DNA from: Blasia pusilla
Taxonomy: Eukaryota > Marchantiophyta > Marchantiopsida > Blasiales
Direction of reading: 5' to 3'
Assembly: GCA_050084515.1 (NCBI GenBank)
Contig: CM114272.1
Location: forward strand, 36,890,001-36,954,000
DNA: 64,000 bases
The stretch's first letter is position 1. Each line of letters opens with the position of its first letter. Made by a program: the position numbers and the translations under genes. Below the pieces are notes generated by a model that did not search any database, was not told where the DNA came from, and saw only the letters and a program-made list of their open reading frames with translations. Below are positions 1-12,815 of this stretch, one piece after another.

Positions 1-3000
1 CACACTTCCGGATATCCATGCCGCTCGGATTCCCGTATTCCGGGAATGTATGTGGCTCGGAGACACTCAGGGGTAGAGAACTCGGTTGGCTTGTCTGGCG
101 GAGACGGGAATCGAGTCATAGGAAACGTGTATACACACACACCTGGCTGTCACAACTGTGCGCTTTGAGAATTGTTACAGTCCCGCTAGTAAGGCAATCG
201 GTCTCAAGCCGTAGAAACTTCTGCATATCTGTATTGGTATTTTGTATTCGAGCACTTGTGAAGCTCGTGCTATCCGTGCGCGAGAAGGACACGTCTTTGA
301 TTCACGCTAGCAGGCTCCTCAGAGAAAACCTGCTATCGCAGGTCTCATAGAAAGTAAAACACCTGCCCTTGCAGGTCCTTATCCAAAATGCAAAACACGT
401 TTGCTTGGCTATAGCAGATGGAACTGAATCTTAAAGCAAGCGCAATAGCAAACCGCGGAGATCTGCACGATACGATGAGCCTACACTCCAACACGGGACG
501 TGATGCGCGGCAAATAGAGAAACGCGGTAGTGCCAGACAAATCAATTCCCCTCCCGGTTGGTGAAGGTTCCGCACGCAGCTTTGGGCGTCCAGATCCCCT
601 CTACTAACCGCCAAATAAAATTGGAAACAGTGGACGGAGAAGATAGCGGAGCAGCCAAATATTCCTGCCCCTGCTAAAACGCGGTCGGGCCCAAGAGACA
701 AAGAGGCGAATCGCCTCCGAGACGGACGATCGGATTCCATCCCTTCCATCCGTTTCCTCTGAATCCTCTCTAGCAAGTTGCACTGTTCCTGTTGCTCACT
801 CGGTTCGGTCGAGCGTGCAAGTGGAGCTTGGTGGACATCCTCGGTCAACCGGTAGTTCCTCGCGGGAACTACGCCATGGCCGGCCTAACGTTGACATTCA
901 TTATTCCGTCCCAAATCTAGCAGCCATCGCGAAATCTAAATCGCCCCACCTCAGTCGAACTCCTGCTCAGTGTGCCACTGTGCCCTCTCCATCCCTGCTT
1001 CCAAACCGTCGTCAAATATTCGCGACCGTTGACAAGTCACCAGCTCGGCGTTGAAGATCGCCCAGCTTGTTCGTGGGGTATCGATGAGACAGACAGCTCG
1101 CGACTTGTGGGACTGGATGTGCGTTGTGCATCGTAGAAGCGCAAACGATGGACATACGACCGTAGGACGCGAGTTGTCAGATCACCCGCTGGTTCCGAGA
1201 CAGATCGCGAGAAGGGAGTTTAGCGGGGCCTGATCGCTGATCCCATCGGGAAGAGGTTGTTTCTAGAAAATGTGGGCCGTGTCCGGGCTCCGATCGTGGG
1301 GCCCCCAGCGTGGGATGGAGTTTCGTATCGAGAGTTTGTGGTCAATCCAGAGTTAATGTACACGAGAAAATTCTCCCGGTCTAAAAGCTCATCACGTGTT
1401 TGGAACGAACGGAAAGGTTCGACGGCTAATCTGGCCCACTCTTTTGAGGGGATGGATGGCGGAACAAACCAACCCGAAATTCACATAGACGGAGAAATGA
1501 ATGTCGCACTAGTAGTACGATCAAAAGGAGCACCTGCACCCAGATCCCACACATGCGTGCTGACAGGTTGCTACACCTCTAGGCGTAAAGATATCCGTCC
1601 AGACACAGGAAGTCTTGCCTTTCTTTCTAGCGCCTCATAAACGAACTTCGCATCACGTTCCGAATCTCGGCCTACTTGCGCCTCGAGCATTTGTTATCTT
1701 CCACTGGGGCCCAACCAGATACTCCCGTTCGGTTCTAAACCCTTCTGAATGGGCGGGCGACCTTGGACCTCGGGCGACCGGTCACACAGGCGTTACCGGC
1801 CTTCCTGATACACAGAACCGGACATTCGCGTATAGACGAACTACGGGGAGCGGCAGGGCGGAGAGGACGCGGGATAGAATTCAAGGGCCGTGGACCAGGA
1901 TCCGGGGAGTTTTTTCGTGACAACCGGTACATTTCCGGTCTCTACAAAACCGAGTGGGAATTTTTGAAGATTTCGTCGTTCCAGTCGGCTAAACAGATAC
2001 GAATACAAAGGAAGCCCTCCCTGAACCCTCGGTTTTTGGCCGGTAAGTGACGAACTGAATCGGAAATTTTCAAATTCTTCCGGCCAGCTCAACACGTAAC
2101 CCCGGTTCTCCCCGGACATTGCCGTGGACGTGGGTGGATAGCCGCAGGACATCTCCTTTTCGATTACCCATACCTCCTCCAATTTTGTGACCTGCGGTTG
2201 AATTCATGAACGGTGGGTTCCGGGTAACCTGAAGATTACCAATTCTGTTGTTTTTATTTTTTCTTAAGATGCAGAGATTTTGAATCGAGGGGTAGGGTTT
2301 AATCTCATGTCTAAAATTTTGTCAAGATATTAGAAACAACATCCCTATTATAAAAACAAACCTTTGTCTTCCTCTCTCTCAAACCTTCTTGAAGCAACGC
2401 CCGTTTACTTACACACACGCGCGGAAACCCTCGGCTGACACGCGGCATTTAGAGTCCTAACCAGCGAAATGGCGAGCAGCAGGGCTCGACCAGACCACCC
2501 TACGTGGAGGAAGCAAAACAGGCACCGTGTTCAACTTTACCATGATTGTCGGCAAAAAGTTCGCTGCCTCTTTTATCTCACGCGCATCTCCGAGATTCCA
2601 AATTCTGACCAGGAGCGACTCGTTCCTCTCTTATCGTTTTCCGAGAGAAAGATCAAGGTAATCAGCAATTTCACCATTGTAGCCGGCTTTTTTTAAATTT
2701 AACAAAGAAAACCTATTTTTCACGTCGGAAATTTGCCTAAAGTTTCAGATTTGAATCGGAAATCACACATTCTTTTACAAAGAATGCCGGTTCTTGCCGA
2801 GCATTGATCGAAGTGCATCTTTGTTTGACTTATCGACGGCCTTCGAACACTCTCGTGCCGCACGCGACAACTCCGAAAGCCATAAGATATCGACTCCAGG
2901 AATTAATTGGAGGCAGGGTCAGCAGCGTCAGCTTGGACGGGCAGCGGGATTCGGGTAACCCTTAGCTCGTGGCGTTCCCGAGAGGTTTCCCGTCGTTCGG

Positions 3001-3970
3001 GCTCCACTTCCACTGTTCCACATGACCGAAAAGGCTGTCGCTCGCTCGTCCCGCTACTGTGGTACTAATGTATACTCCTTGCTAATAAGTACTAGGTACT
3101 TCTAATCCTTTTCTGACTCCAATCCATTTTGGCGCAGCTCCGATTTATGAGACGCAAACGCAATTATGAGACGGGAAACACCGTATTATGAAAATCCCTG
3201 CGTCCGTGACATCAGTGATCACCGATCGCTGCCAGATGGCGATCTCGCGTCTTCACGGTTACCTTTCAGAGGCTCCGTTGACACGGATTTCCTCACGTGT
3301 TGAATTCGCACATTGAACTCGTTCGTTTGGGAAAGCACCAGGCTTGTCTAACTTTATCCGGCTCCCGACGTAGGCATCGTAGGTACGACCTCAAATCGCA
3401 GATTCTCAATCACCGGGAGCTGCCTTCTCACATGGAGGCTTCCTGCCACGACGACGTACCGTCGCCGTCAGCTTCACAGACTGCAGCGTGCGCATGATAT
3501 ACCGACGACGTTACACCTGGCCGTTAACGACGGTCAAATTTCGCGTGCCCGACGGCCTCCGACCCACTGCGCCTGAACGTACTCCACTGCGCCGTCCAAG
3601 GTTCCTTCGACGACGCCCACCTATCGCCACAGTGCCAGTCAAAATACGAACTATGAATTCGCACGTTTCACCGTCAGTCTGCATCTCGCCGTCGACGACG
3701 GTGCTCCCACTTTCGTCAAGTTTCGTGTCGCCCGATGTGCCACAAGCCCCGACGGCTGTCGGACCTTCTGTGGGCGGTTCTCGGTTGTCTTCTCAGACTC
3801 AGACTCCAAAGGTTGTAACTGCACCAGGAACGACCCGACCGCTAAACTAGCTCCCCGTTTTGGTGAAAGCGGAGGTTCCCTACTGGGCCCAGCTCCTTCA
3901 TGATGATGGCTAAGAAAGCTGACATGAAAGGACGCTGGCCACGACAGCAATCGCCAAAATTTCAACGGTC
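1..3970. other. GC/CpG-rich island, no recognisable gene
   Basis: This stretch is clearly richer in G+C and in CpG than most of the window, and it passes abruptly to AT-rich DNA near 4.0-4.1 kb. Many short overlapping ORFs run on both strands, as expected for GC-rich non-coding DNA, and none carries a motif I recognise. No transposon termini, LTRs or long repeats are visible. It could be the regulatory or 5' part of a host gene, or a single-copy segment that escaped methylation-driven CpG loss. Both ideas are inference. Confidence 0.45.
2469..2656 (+). CDS. Possible first coding exon, unknown product
   Basis: A start codon lies in a good plant context (gcgaaATGGCG). An open frame of about 62 codons, rich in Arg and Lys, runs to a plausible 5' splice donor (atcaag|gtaatc). 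A TATA-like tattataaaa sits near 2344-2353, and a pyrimidine-rich CTCTCTC stretch lies between it and the ATG, as in many plant promoters. I recognise no domain and could not identify an acceptor or a second exon. A chance ORF in a CpG-rich island is the main alternative. Confidence 0.15.
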
Positions 3971-5035
3971 ACGAGGTTGTTCATGTCAAAGAAAATGACG
4001 GCGTTTGTATGTCTGTGCGTCGGCGGCTGCATGCGACGAACCTCCTTTGACTTCGGACATGGAATTTCACAAACGTCTAAGTTTTTCTATTTTCAACTAT
4101 GCCTTATTTCGCCTAATTGAATATTGTAATCCGAATACAAATTCAACATAATCCTTTTATAAGTTTGTTTCCACATCCCTCTTTCCGTAAAATATAGCAT
4201 TCGTGTTTTTGAACATGGCATCTCTCGTTTTAGGAAGTACATCGTCACTTAATCTGGTTTTACTTAATCTGGTTTTGTAGACAAAATTTTGAACAAAAGG
4301 AGATGGGAAACACAAGGTGGGGGATTTAAAGAATAAGAAATACCCAATGCCATACCCGGCTGGCTAAAAAAAAAGGGGGACTTCCCTGCAAGCTAACCTT
4401 GCGAACACTCTACCGTATAATACAAGTTGTATTATGGCACTCAACAGTATGGGGATGCTTTATGCATCTTCACATCCACTTCTTGAGAGTGGACATGGTA
4501 TGTTAGCACCGCCCAACAAATTTTTTGAAATATCTATGTCACATATTATGATGCGAGAATGAGCCAAAATTCTTTGGAGAAAAAATCTCGGACCTATGGG
4601 AATATTGGAGTGGAATGGACATTGATTTGTCGTTAGTTTTGCAAGTCGAGGGTTGTGTTTCCTATTGAAAGCACCATGGGATCATGAAAACTCTTGTTGT
4701 ACGCTTATTCTTCTTTTTACAAGGTTGACTATTGTATTGGATAAATGTGCATGGAAGCTTTGTAGAAGTAGGGCCACAAAACGATCTACAATCTGATGTT
4801 ATTGCTACAAAAGAGCTCTACTATTGTTTGAATTCTTCTTGCTACATATCATGAAGCACTTGAAGCAAGGAATAAAACCCAAAAATGATGTGTAGTATGA
4901 AAGCACAATGGTAAAATAATAGAGGAAAGACATGGCGGTGAGTCAAGCACCTGAGCTCCATGAGTCTTGTATGGTGAGATTATGTCCGACTTGTGGGAGC
5001 TTGGACTGAGAATTTTTTTTATGATTCTTCACTAG
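3971..5035. other. AT-rich intergenic DNA, no gene seen
   Basis: AT-rich sequence without a supported ORF or RNA gene. The only structured item is a short perfect palindrome near 4417. The right end runs into copia RT debris. Confidence 0.4.
4417..4435. repeat. Short perfect palindrome
   Basis: ATAATACAA-G-TTGTATTAT is a perfect inverted repeat with 9-bp arms and a 1-nt centre. No function can be assigned. It may be a chance palindrome in AT-rich DNA. Confidence 0.35.
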
Positions 5036-5890
5036 AGAGAACAAGATCATACGGTTATGATTCTATTGTATGTTAATGACCTCTTGATTACCAAGATTAA
5101 AGCGAATGTATTACAATAAGTAAGTAAAGCTACAAGCATATTTTAAGATAAAAAAACTTGGGAGAGTTGAAGTATTTCCTTGGTATTGAGTTTATCAAAA
5201 TTAGTGAGAACATGCAATATTAGAACAGTAAGATGGACTTTACATTCTCTTAAATATTATATATCGACTTCTAAGCCTATCTTTACACCATTACTTCATA
5301 GTGTGAAATTTTGAGAGGATAAAGGAGAATTGCTTACAAATTCCAATATGTATCTATGCATGATCTAAATTTTGATTTATCTCAAAGTTACTAGGTCAGA
5401 CTTGAGCTACACCATTCGCTTGATAAGCCAATTTGTGGAGAAATCTCAAAATTCTTTTCTTAATATTGTGAGGAGGATTATGTGGTATGATACTAAACCT
5501 TCACTAAGATTACATGTACAAGGATTTACATGAGTTAATTGGGTAGAAAGTGTACCTAATATGGAATCTACATCTATGTATTCTTTCACCTTGGAAATTT
5601 TAATCTTGAGGCTTCAAAGAAATAACCTACAATCGTATTGTTGTCACTAGCCCTTGAACAGACAAAAGCAACCAATCTAGGATATGAAGAAATATGGCTT
5701 TATCCATTAATTGTTAAGATCGGTATTAGTAATATATATCCAAGATATGTCATTATATATGGAGATAATATTAGCTTAAGCTTGCTGGTAATCCTCTATG
5801 TCATCATTGTCATGGTTGAACAAAGTATACAAAAATATACCATTACTTTGTAGAAAAGTGCTTAGTGGAAACATTGATCTTCTACACATA
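5036..5890 (+). pseudogene. Ty1/copia RT and RNase H remnant
   Basis: Frameshifted and stop-riddled copia pol debris. In order it shows an RT active-site relic LLYVNDLLIT (normally YVDD), then KYFLGIEFIK, the conserved copia segment that follows YVDD. Near 5620-5710 is an RNase H relic beginning SKK and passing through LALEQTKATNLGYEEIWL, matching the copia SKKQPT...EAEY...E.IWL block. Near 5790-5890 is the C-terminal RNase H relic TKYTKIYHYFVEK. No LTRs could be paired with it. It is older than the element at 14.4-19.3 kb. Family recognition is secure; the boundaries are approximate. Confidence 0.65.
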
Positions 5891-5899
5891 TGAATGCAT

Positions 5900-6150
5900 C
5901 ATTTATACGGTGGTATGTGTGGAAGCCGTTTTCAATTATTTATGCTTCTTTTCCACTTCAATGTCGTCTCTTTATCTTCTTCAAGTTCATGATCAATCTT
6001 TGAGATCCACTTGTCCTCTTGGTTATTACATATTTGCTCCTTTTTTAAACCCTTGTACGAGTTCTTTAAGGGTTTTCTTGTTGAGCTATAATATTAAGTA
6101 CTGTATGAGCATGAAAGGTCACCTTTGAGCTCTCTTTGTGTAGTGACTAT

Positions 6151-6198
<48 letters not shown>

Positions 6199-7799
6199 TT
6201 GCAACTAAAAATAGCCTATTTGATGCAAAATATTTTACAACTCTTGTTAGCTTGCATGTAATGATTTACGAGTCTTTATTTGATGGACTCTAACTATGAC
6301 ACTCATACATGTGTAAGAGAGGCACAAGATATCCATATGAGAAAGGGCATCTCTTGTAGTGGGTTACCTAAATCATCATAGAATTTTGAAAATTTTATTT
6401 TAAACCTATTTTCAATATAAAAAAACTTAAAAGTTTGAAATCCGAATTCTTGGACATAGTCTAGTCATTTTATATGTCATTGAGTTGAGGGTTTTGAGTC
6501 TAGAGTTTTTCCATTCAAGTTCAAGCTTAAGGATTCATGGTTTAAGGTTTATAATTTAAGGCTATCATCCATCACTAATTTGGAAATCTGTTCATTCAAA
6601 AAATTTATCAAAATTTATGTTGTGTTCAATGCACAAAATTTTGGAACATTAAGAATATTTGACAAAATGATCTTTGACATCTTGAGAATCTTTGACAAAA
6701 TCTTTTTCATCAAATAACTTTTGATGAAAATATTTAGAAAAGAAATTTTGCATTATAAATGATATCCATAGAGTATTTTATATTCCCTAATCCATAACAA
6801 AAGTATAAATATAGATTAAGATCTGTTTTTTATGATTTATTTTATATCCCCTTAATCATTTCTATTTTATTTCATCTGATGCAAGAAAAAATATTCTTCA
6901 AATATTATAATGAAAATTTTGTTTATTGAAACCACGGTGAGAGTGGTTTCAATAAGTTATGTAACTTTTTGAAATAAAAGTATCCAATCATGATGTTGGT
7001 CCATTATATAAGATGGTTATAGTATTATTAGTTTCTCCACTACATTCTTCAATCCATTAAGGTTTTTAGTGTATATTATCCAAGCTATCATAACATATGA
7101 GTTCATTATGGTCTTCACTTGTATATCATATAAAAAAGAAAGTAAAGAAAGGAGATGGTAATAGTAAGAATTTTCCCAATGATATCCTTGCATACACATA
7201 TAGAGGATATCTTCTATATTTTTCCACTTATTCTAGTTCTTGACGTATGGAACTAACGTAGAAAAATGTGCTTTAAGGGATATACAACATTTGGGCACGA
7301 AGAAGATGTTCTTAAAGAACGTACAACAATAGGAAAAAATACAACTCTAATAGGAGATGTATGATGTGAAAAAAAAAGATTTGAAAAAATCATTCTATAC
7401 ATAATAGATCTTTAACACACAAAGAAGGCCCTACTACGCCCTTGCACTCTCCTTATGACTTAGTTACAACTTGAATATGAAGAAAACTTAACATATGAGA
7501 ATTCACTAATGTTGTGATTGCCCAGCTATAGGATTGATATAAGGAATGGGGTTCTCATCTATTTTCTTCTGTTCCATAATCAAAATGTGTTTTGGAGTTA
7601 TACCTCTAAATCCCCATGGCACATCAAGGCACCATCAACCCTAATGCAAAATAGGGTTTGGTCATCCATATTCATTCTAAAAAAGCTCTACTTTCTAAAC
7701 CATCTATTTCATATGACTATCATTCCTTTAATGTCCATGTAGGTAACATTAATCTAGGCTTCTCCTCTTTAGGATATCCATTCAAATTTCATATATAAG
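5900..7799. other. AT-rich DNA, no gene seen
   Basis: AT-rich sequence with only short unsupported ORFs. The one clear feature is the (CT)n tract at 6151-6194. Confidence 0.4.
6151..6194. repeat. (CT)n microsatellite
   Basis: An uninterrupted CT dinucleotide run of 44 bp. It is the complement of the GA repeats at 23.7 and 47.4 kb. Confidence 0.95.
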
Positions 7800-8644
7800 T
7801 CATGACCTCGATGCTAAGATCGTCAGCCTAGGTATGGCTGAGCAAAGATAGATACGAGTGTCATCCATGCCTGTATAGGGTCTGTACAAGCAGTGGATGG
7901 AGGCGAGATGAGGAGAGATAGGCACCCATACACTTCCTAGGACATCGTTCAAGCAGAGAGTGCAAAGGCGGCCACCATAGCACATGTTCATTTTTTGGAT
8001 GTGGAGCATGGTGTTCAAGGTCAGAGTGCAGTGGTTTTTGCGGAGGTGGCTAAGGTTGCTATAAAGCAACCAAAGCCGGAGGTTGCGTCCTCTTCGAGTG
8101 AGGTCACGATGGAAACTTGGGAGGCTGTGATAGGTCTCAAGTTGTACAACACATAGCTTATATCATTTATTATTCCCTTACATTATACAACAATCTGCAA
8201 TCTTTTAATATTTTGAAGGCGAGAAATTCAAGTCTTAACATACGATGGATCTAGGTTTGTAGACTTGTGTAGATCATGTCATGTATTTCTTACAAGAGAG
8301 TGGTCTCTTTCATTAAATTTGTTTCTTAATCTCACTACCTTAATGTTCTAGAGAAAAAAACAACTAACTAGAAACAGAAAAAGGAGATGAGTTTTACTAA
8401 GTTCCACCAATAAAAATAATTGATGTAATTTCCTAATCTTATTTCAACATAACTTATTGGTCAATCCATTCAAAAAAAAATTTTGGTTAAAATAAAAGAT
8501 TATTTATTGAAAAATTTAGTGGTGCAATAGGATTGAGGAGATAAATTCAACCTTTTTTAGTATATCACACATGAAGTAATATGCATGGATGGTTTCATGT
8601 TGCTTGTAAGCCTGATTTCCGTTTGCTATGGGAGAAACACATCG
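7800..8644. other. Unassigned; possible coding debris near 8010-8152
   Basis: Around 8010-8152 (+) a frame reads AEVAKVAIKQPKPEVASSSS and ends ...METWEAVIGLKLYNT before a stop. The composition is protein-like and less AT-rich than its surroundings. I do not recognise a family. It could be an eroded retroelement gag or linker. The rest of the stretch is AT-rich and featureless. Confidence 0.2.
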
Positions 8645-9264
8645 TTAACCTTGTCGTGCGAATACACATCGTTGTCAACAAACATACACCCAAACATGCA
8701 CAATCCCATGTTGACTGATGGCATCCAAACAACGAGACAAGAAGTACCAAAATATCTCCAACAAAATAAGATCCAATCTCTCTCAACACCATAACTCTCA
8801 AATGTGTGCACTGTCTCTCATATCAAACCAAACCCACTCTCCTAATGAGAGGCTTGAGTTACACTCACAAGGCAAGGAACCATAGGTCCACCGCCTCATG
8901 CCAAGAGGTTCAACAAAGAGAGAATGATCTCTCAAGCTCTCTCTCTTGGAGGTATACCTCCTTCCCTCTCCCAAACTCTCTCCTCGGTAACCTATGCTCA
9001 TAGGTCATCTCCTTGGCTCTTGACCTGCTCTAGCGGGTCAACGGCCACTTCTCAAAGTGGAAAGTTAACTATACTCCAAATGGAAACTTACTCGAAATAT
9101 TACATTTATCCATATGGCTCCAAATAAACGGAAACGAAGGGGAAATATGCTCTCGCAGGTTACCTATGACCTCAGTAGGTCATCCTCGACCTCCTGAGGC
9201 TGTCTTCCAGTATCTCCGAAGGCGCTTTACTAGATCTCGCCGATCTATCCTAAAAGTCGTGACA
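8645..9264. repeat. Dispersed LTR-like repeat, longest copy
   Basis: The segment containing acacatcg...atgatccc-like sequence and agaagtaccaaaatat recurs at 31085-31212 and 61390-61726. The block from about 9045 to 9264 (aagttaactata..., ...gatctatccta) recurs at about 61507-61726. The three copies therefore share parts of one unit of roughly 620 bp, best preserved here. The minus-strand reading starts TGTCACGAC, compatible with an LTR start. No TSD or coding region was found, so calling it an LTR is inference. Confidence 0.55.
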
Positions 9265-10039
9265 ACCTCTTAGTTTTATATATTTTTCCCTCAATGACCG
9301 TAGGGTTAATCTTTATATTAGGAGAGAGTTTGATGGGATCATAGTTAATATTACCATAATAGATCCAACAAGGAAAAAGATCCATGCATAATTTTTCCCC
9401 AAGGTGGATTTTTTGAATTTATCACAAGGAATGATTGGGAAGGGAAAGAAGATCTAACTTTAAAATTGACATCATAAGGGATGTAAGTTTGTTATGCTCA
9501 TGTTGCCATGATGTTGGAGATCTATAGATTCACTTTTATTCAAATGTGCAAATCCCTTCCACGAGAGGAGCTAACTCACTCTCTCAAATACATCAACCTT
9601 CTTTCGCTAAGATGTGTCTTTTGTTTGTAATACCGTTAAGATTTTTGAATCATATTCAAATTGGAGGAGATTGTAATGAATCACCATCTATTGGGGATCA
9701 CTCCTTCAAAGCTTAAGGTAATTAGATTCTAGATATTAAATTTGAATCTCGAAAGCATTGGAACAAAGAAGATGTTGAATAGGAACATATTTCTTTTGGA
9801 TTTCATGGCGACAAGAACATGAGGAAAATAGATGTCATCTTGTTCATGTTTTTGGAACAAAATTTCTGCGTGAAACTTTTGAGATTAAAACTTTTCCTCG
9901 TGTTGAGTTGAATAATCTTCACACTAAATGGAACTCGTTCTTTTTTATTCTCCCCATTTGAATAAACTAATTTGTTTTCTCCTATTTAATGAAATTCTGA
10001 CATGACTTGCATATTATACTAGTAAAATAATGATAAGAT
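9265..10039. other. AT-rich DNA, no gene seen
   Basis: No ORF, RNA gene or recognisable repeat is supported here. It ends sharply at the GC-rich island that begins near 10.04 kb. Confidence 0.4.
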
Positions 10040-11165
10040 AATATCCCTCGTATGCCTTCACTCGGACATGGATATGGTGTCTGAAAGTAAGGCCGACGGT
10101 GACCCTGAACAAAACCGCGAGCCGGGGGACCTTCCGTCCGTTGCACACTCCGTCCCTCTCCGCCAACTGCGTGTCCTGTCCTGCGTTGGCAACTCCTGAC
10201 GACTCGGAGGATGATGATCTGGTCGGACATGCCGTGGACTGAGAAGAAAACTCCCCTTCGCCTTAGTATGCACCAATTGGGAAACGCCAGAATGGCAGCC
10301 TCCGCTCCTCTTAATACCCTTACCACGTCCGTCGTAACACAGCGCGAGCCAACGCATAAGGGTTCCGGTTTGTCCACCGCGTGATGTGAACGTGCGCAAG
10401 CGTCTATACTGCCCGGTTGGAAAATACCGGGTCCCTAAAGTTACTTGCCGATGTCACTTGTGCGTATTCCATCCGATCTAGGAAACATTACTGTGGTGTT
10501 TAGAAATCCCCCACATTGCGCTGATTCCCACGCGGTACTCATCCGATTCCTTACTCCTGGGGCCGAGTGAAGCTCAATGCGCCTCCAACGCTGCCACGAT
10601 AGTACGACGCCAGTCCCCCGAGTAGAGTACGACTGTACCGTTTGTCTGATCTCCGGTCGCTCTGTAACTACAGTACCGTGAACGGCGGCGTTGACGCGTT
10701 CCGTCGTCCCAGTAGGCGAAGCGTGTAGGTGGCAGACAGAGTTCGCAAGAATCGCAACCGAGCCAGGGACGCGCCGCAAATCGGAGCCGGGGCTTAATCC
10801 GTTGATGGGGATGGCCGGAAAAGGCAAGGCTTTCGTGATCGACTTAATGATGTTATTCTGCACATGTCTATTCTCGTTCGCTGGCTGTGGAGCTGCCACG
10901 ACTACCAGCGGAAGCCGGCCTCTCTCGAGGAATTCGTTAGATGAAACCCTGGGAAAACCTGGATGTTTGTCCGTCGTATTAAAGGACGGGCCGAGCACTC
11001 TGTCGTATGAGTTAGCAGACTCGGCACCTTCTCGTCGTGAACGGATCACGGGATACGCTTCTCATTGTTTCACGGGATTCAGTGAAACAATTAGAAGTGA
11101 CAAAAACGGACGTCAAAAAAAGTTCTTCGTTGCAAACAGACACGAAGGAGAATATCGATAATTTC
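10040..11165. other. GC/CpG-rich island, no recognisable gene
   Basis: About 1.1 kb of CpG-rich DNA with abrupt AT-rich flanks on both sides. The longest ORFs, 202 codons at 10441-11049 (-) and 156 codons at 10691-11161 (+), overlap antisense to each other. Neither shows a domain, so at most one could be real. Composition resembles the islands at 1-4 kb and 50.9-52.7 kb. No transposon ends were found at its borders. Confidence 0.4.
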
Positions 11166-11889
11166 AGTTATACGATTTGTTTTGTTTGATATTATTGTGC
11201 TATTTCAGTGTTTATTTTGAGACTTAGATTGATGACACTAGGTGGACTGTTTTTGGGTCATCATAGGATGGATGATGTTTGCTAGAGTTTAAACAACTAG
11301 TAAGGTACTAGTGCTATTTACAGCGTCGATACTTTTATTTATCCAACAATCTCTTCACAAACTACATTGCGCGCATAATCACCTAATTTGCTTGGTGGTG
11401 TATCGTTTCAGATCAAATTAGGGGTGGAGCTCCTTGGATTCATTCTAGATAACGTTACATATGATTGATCAGAAGAGAACGAGGAGTAGGTATGTACATG
11501 CCAACCTTTTGCAACCTACGACCATGAGACTCATTAATAGTTATAGCAAATGCTAGATTGAGAGAATTGATGACTACGTAGATCATAAGGCAAACCAAAT
11601 TCAAATATAATTAATGGAATACGTGGAATGAAAATTCGATCCCCATTTTTTTCCCAATAATAAATGTTGCATCTCTCAAATATTACGTAAATCTACGAAT
11701 CACCAATCGAGTACCATCTACTTGTCCCTTCAAGCCATTCACATTTCATAAAAGCATGATCGGTGCACCAATCTTCAAACACAATCGTTGTGCTAGTAGG
11801 TCGGAGGGCAAGCACATGATAAGGAATTGTGTCAAGAAAAATTGTCTCATTCCCTTATTCAAAACAAAATAAGGTTGTATGTGAACAAA
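11166..11889. other. AT-rich DNA, no gene seen
   Basis: No coding region or repeat is supported. Confidence 0.4.
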
Positions 11890-11980
11890 TTCGATGTCCG
11901 TAGATCGACATGTCCATGTTCATGAACTTGCCTCCATCCTATGGAAGGACTTGTCCACGTAAGCTCCATCTCCCCCTTCC
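11890..11980 (+). mobile_element. Fragment of the CAAGGTTGCA hAT-like family
   Basis: The segment reads ...gatgtccgtag...gacatgtccatg...ggaaggacttgtccacgt...ctccatctccccctt. It matches the subterminal part of the 316-bp element at 29870-30185 (repeated TGTCC/GGACA motifs, then ctcccccttc). The terminal CAAGGTTGCA and a second end are missing. It abuts the inverted repeat at 11981. Confidence 0.5.
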
Positions 11981-12041
11981 AACCCATTTCTCCTAGGGGT
12001 GTTGTTGCCAAACGCAATAACACCCCTAGGAGAAATGGGTT
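11981..12041. repeat. Perfect 23-bp inverted repeat (hairpin)
   Basis: Arms 11981-12003 and 12019-12041 are exact reverse complements over 23 bp (arm contains CTCCTAGGGGTG), separated by a 15-nt loop. It sits directly at the edge of the hAT-like fragment. It could be the product of aberrant hairpin-end repair after excision; this is inference. Confidence 0.85.
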
Positions 12042-12574
12042 TCTCTAAGGTATGCCGTTTCTCCAAACGACTAATTGGGTTTGCAAACATCCTCAAGCTT
12101 GAGGTAGCTTGATACAAGGCAACAAGCTAGTAAGAAAATGTTTTCATATATATTGCATACAACAAGAAAATATTTTGGAGAGGCAACAAAAAGAAATGCT
12201 TATGAGTTTGTGTGTAACATGATTAGTCTAGTGTAGGGTTTAATTGTAGTATGAGATTTATATTAAAGGATATCATTTTGATTTGTCTAACACCTCCAAT
12301 GCTTAACACATGACTTTCAAGTAGATAAGACAACTTAACTAAAATAGAAGGAGTATAACCATAAAATGTAAAAGCAACCAATTTAGCCTCTCATAACTTA
12401 GGTTCAAGATGACTTTTAGTAAAAATCAAACTCTTCGACTCCCATATGGGAGTTGAAATGTAAGTTTCAAGGTTTAGGATCTAAATTTTGGCAAAATCAG
12501 CATGACATGATATTAGATGTATACTAGATTTTCCATACCTACAATGTATTAGGATGGTTTTGTAGAAAAAAACC
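12042..12574. other. AT-rich DNA, no gene seen
   Basis: No supported ORF, RNA or repeat. Confidence 0.4.
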
Positions 12575-12815
12575 CAAGATTGAATGTGGACAAAGTTTGT
12601 GTCATATCCGCAAACTTACATCAATCTTATGGGAGGACTATGTGGGCCCCATATTTTCCCTATTTCTCATTTTCCCCACTTGTCTTAATGTTCCACACTT
12701 TCCCATTTCTTCTATCCCCACTCCAATTTTTTTTTATGTTCAAAGTGGTGGTATCCCCAAAGTGTTATGCACCTCTCCTTATAGTCTCGCGACCCCCACA
12801 ACAGGAAAAATAAAA
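12575..12815 (+). mobile_element. Truncated hAT-like non-autonomous element
   Basis: The left end reads CAAGATTGAATGTGGACAAAG, a degenerate form of the family terminus CAAGGTTGCACNCGGACAAAG. It is followed by the family's pyrimidine-rich internal block (gggccccat, cccactt, ccacactttcccatttctt). The matching right end is absent, so no duplication can be tested. Confidence 0.55.

Noticed and set aside
1-3970. Organelle or bacterial DNA insertion
   Set aside because: Composition alone suggests it; I recognise no mitochondrial, plastid or bacterial gene, so there is no positive support.
10441-11161. Overlapping 202-aa (-) and 156-aa (+) ORFs as genes
   Set aside because: They are antisense to each other in CpG-rich DNA, have no recognisable domain and lack supporting signals.
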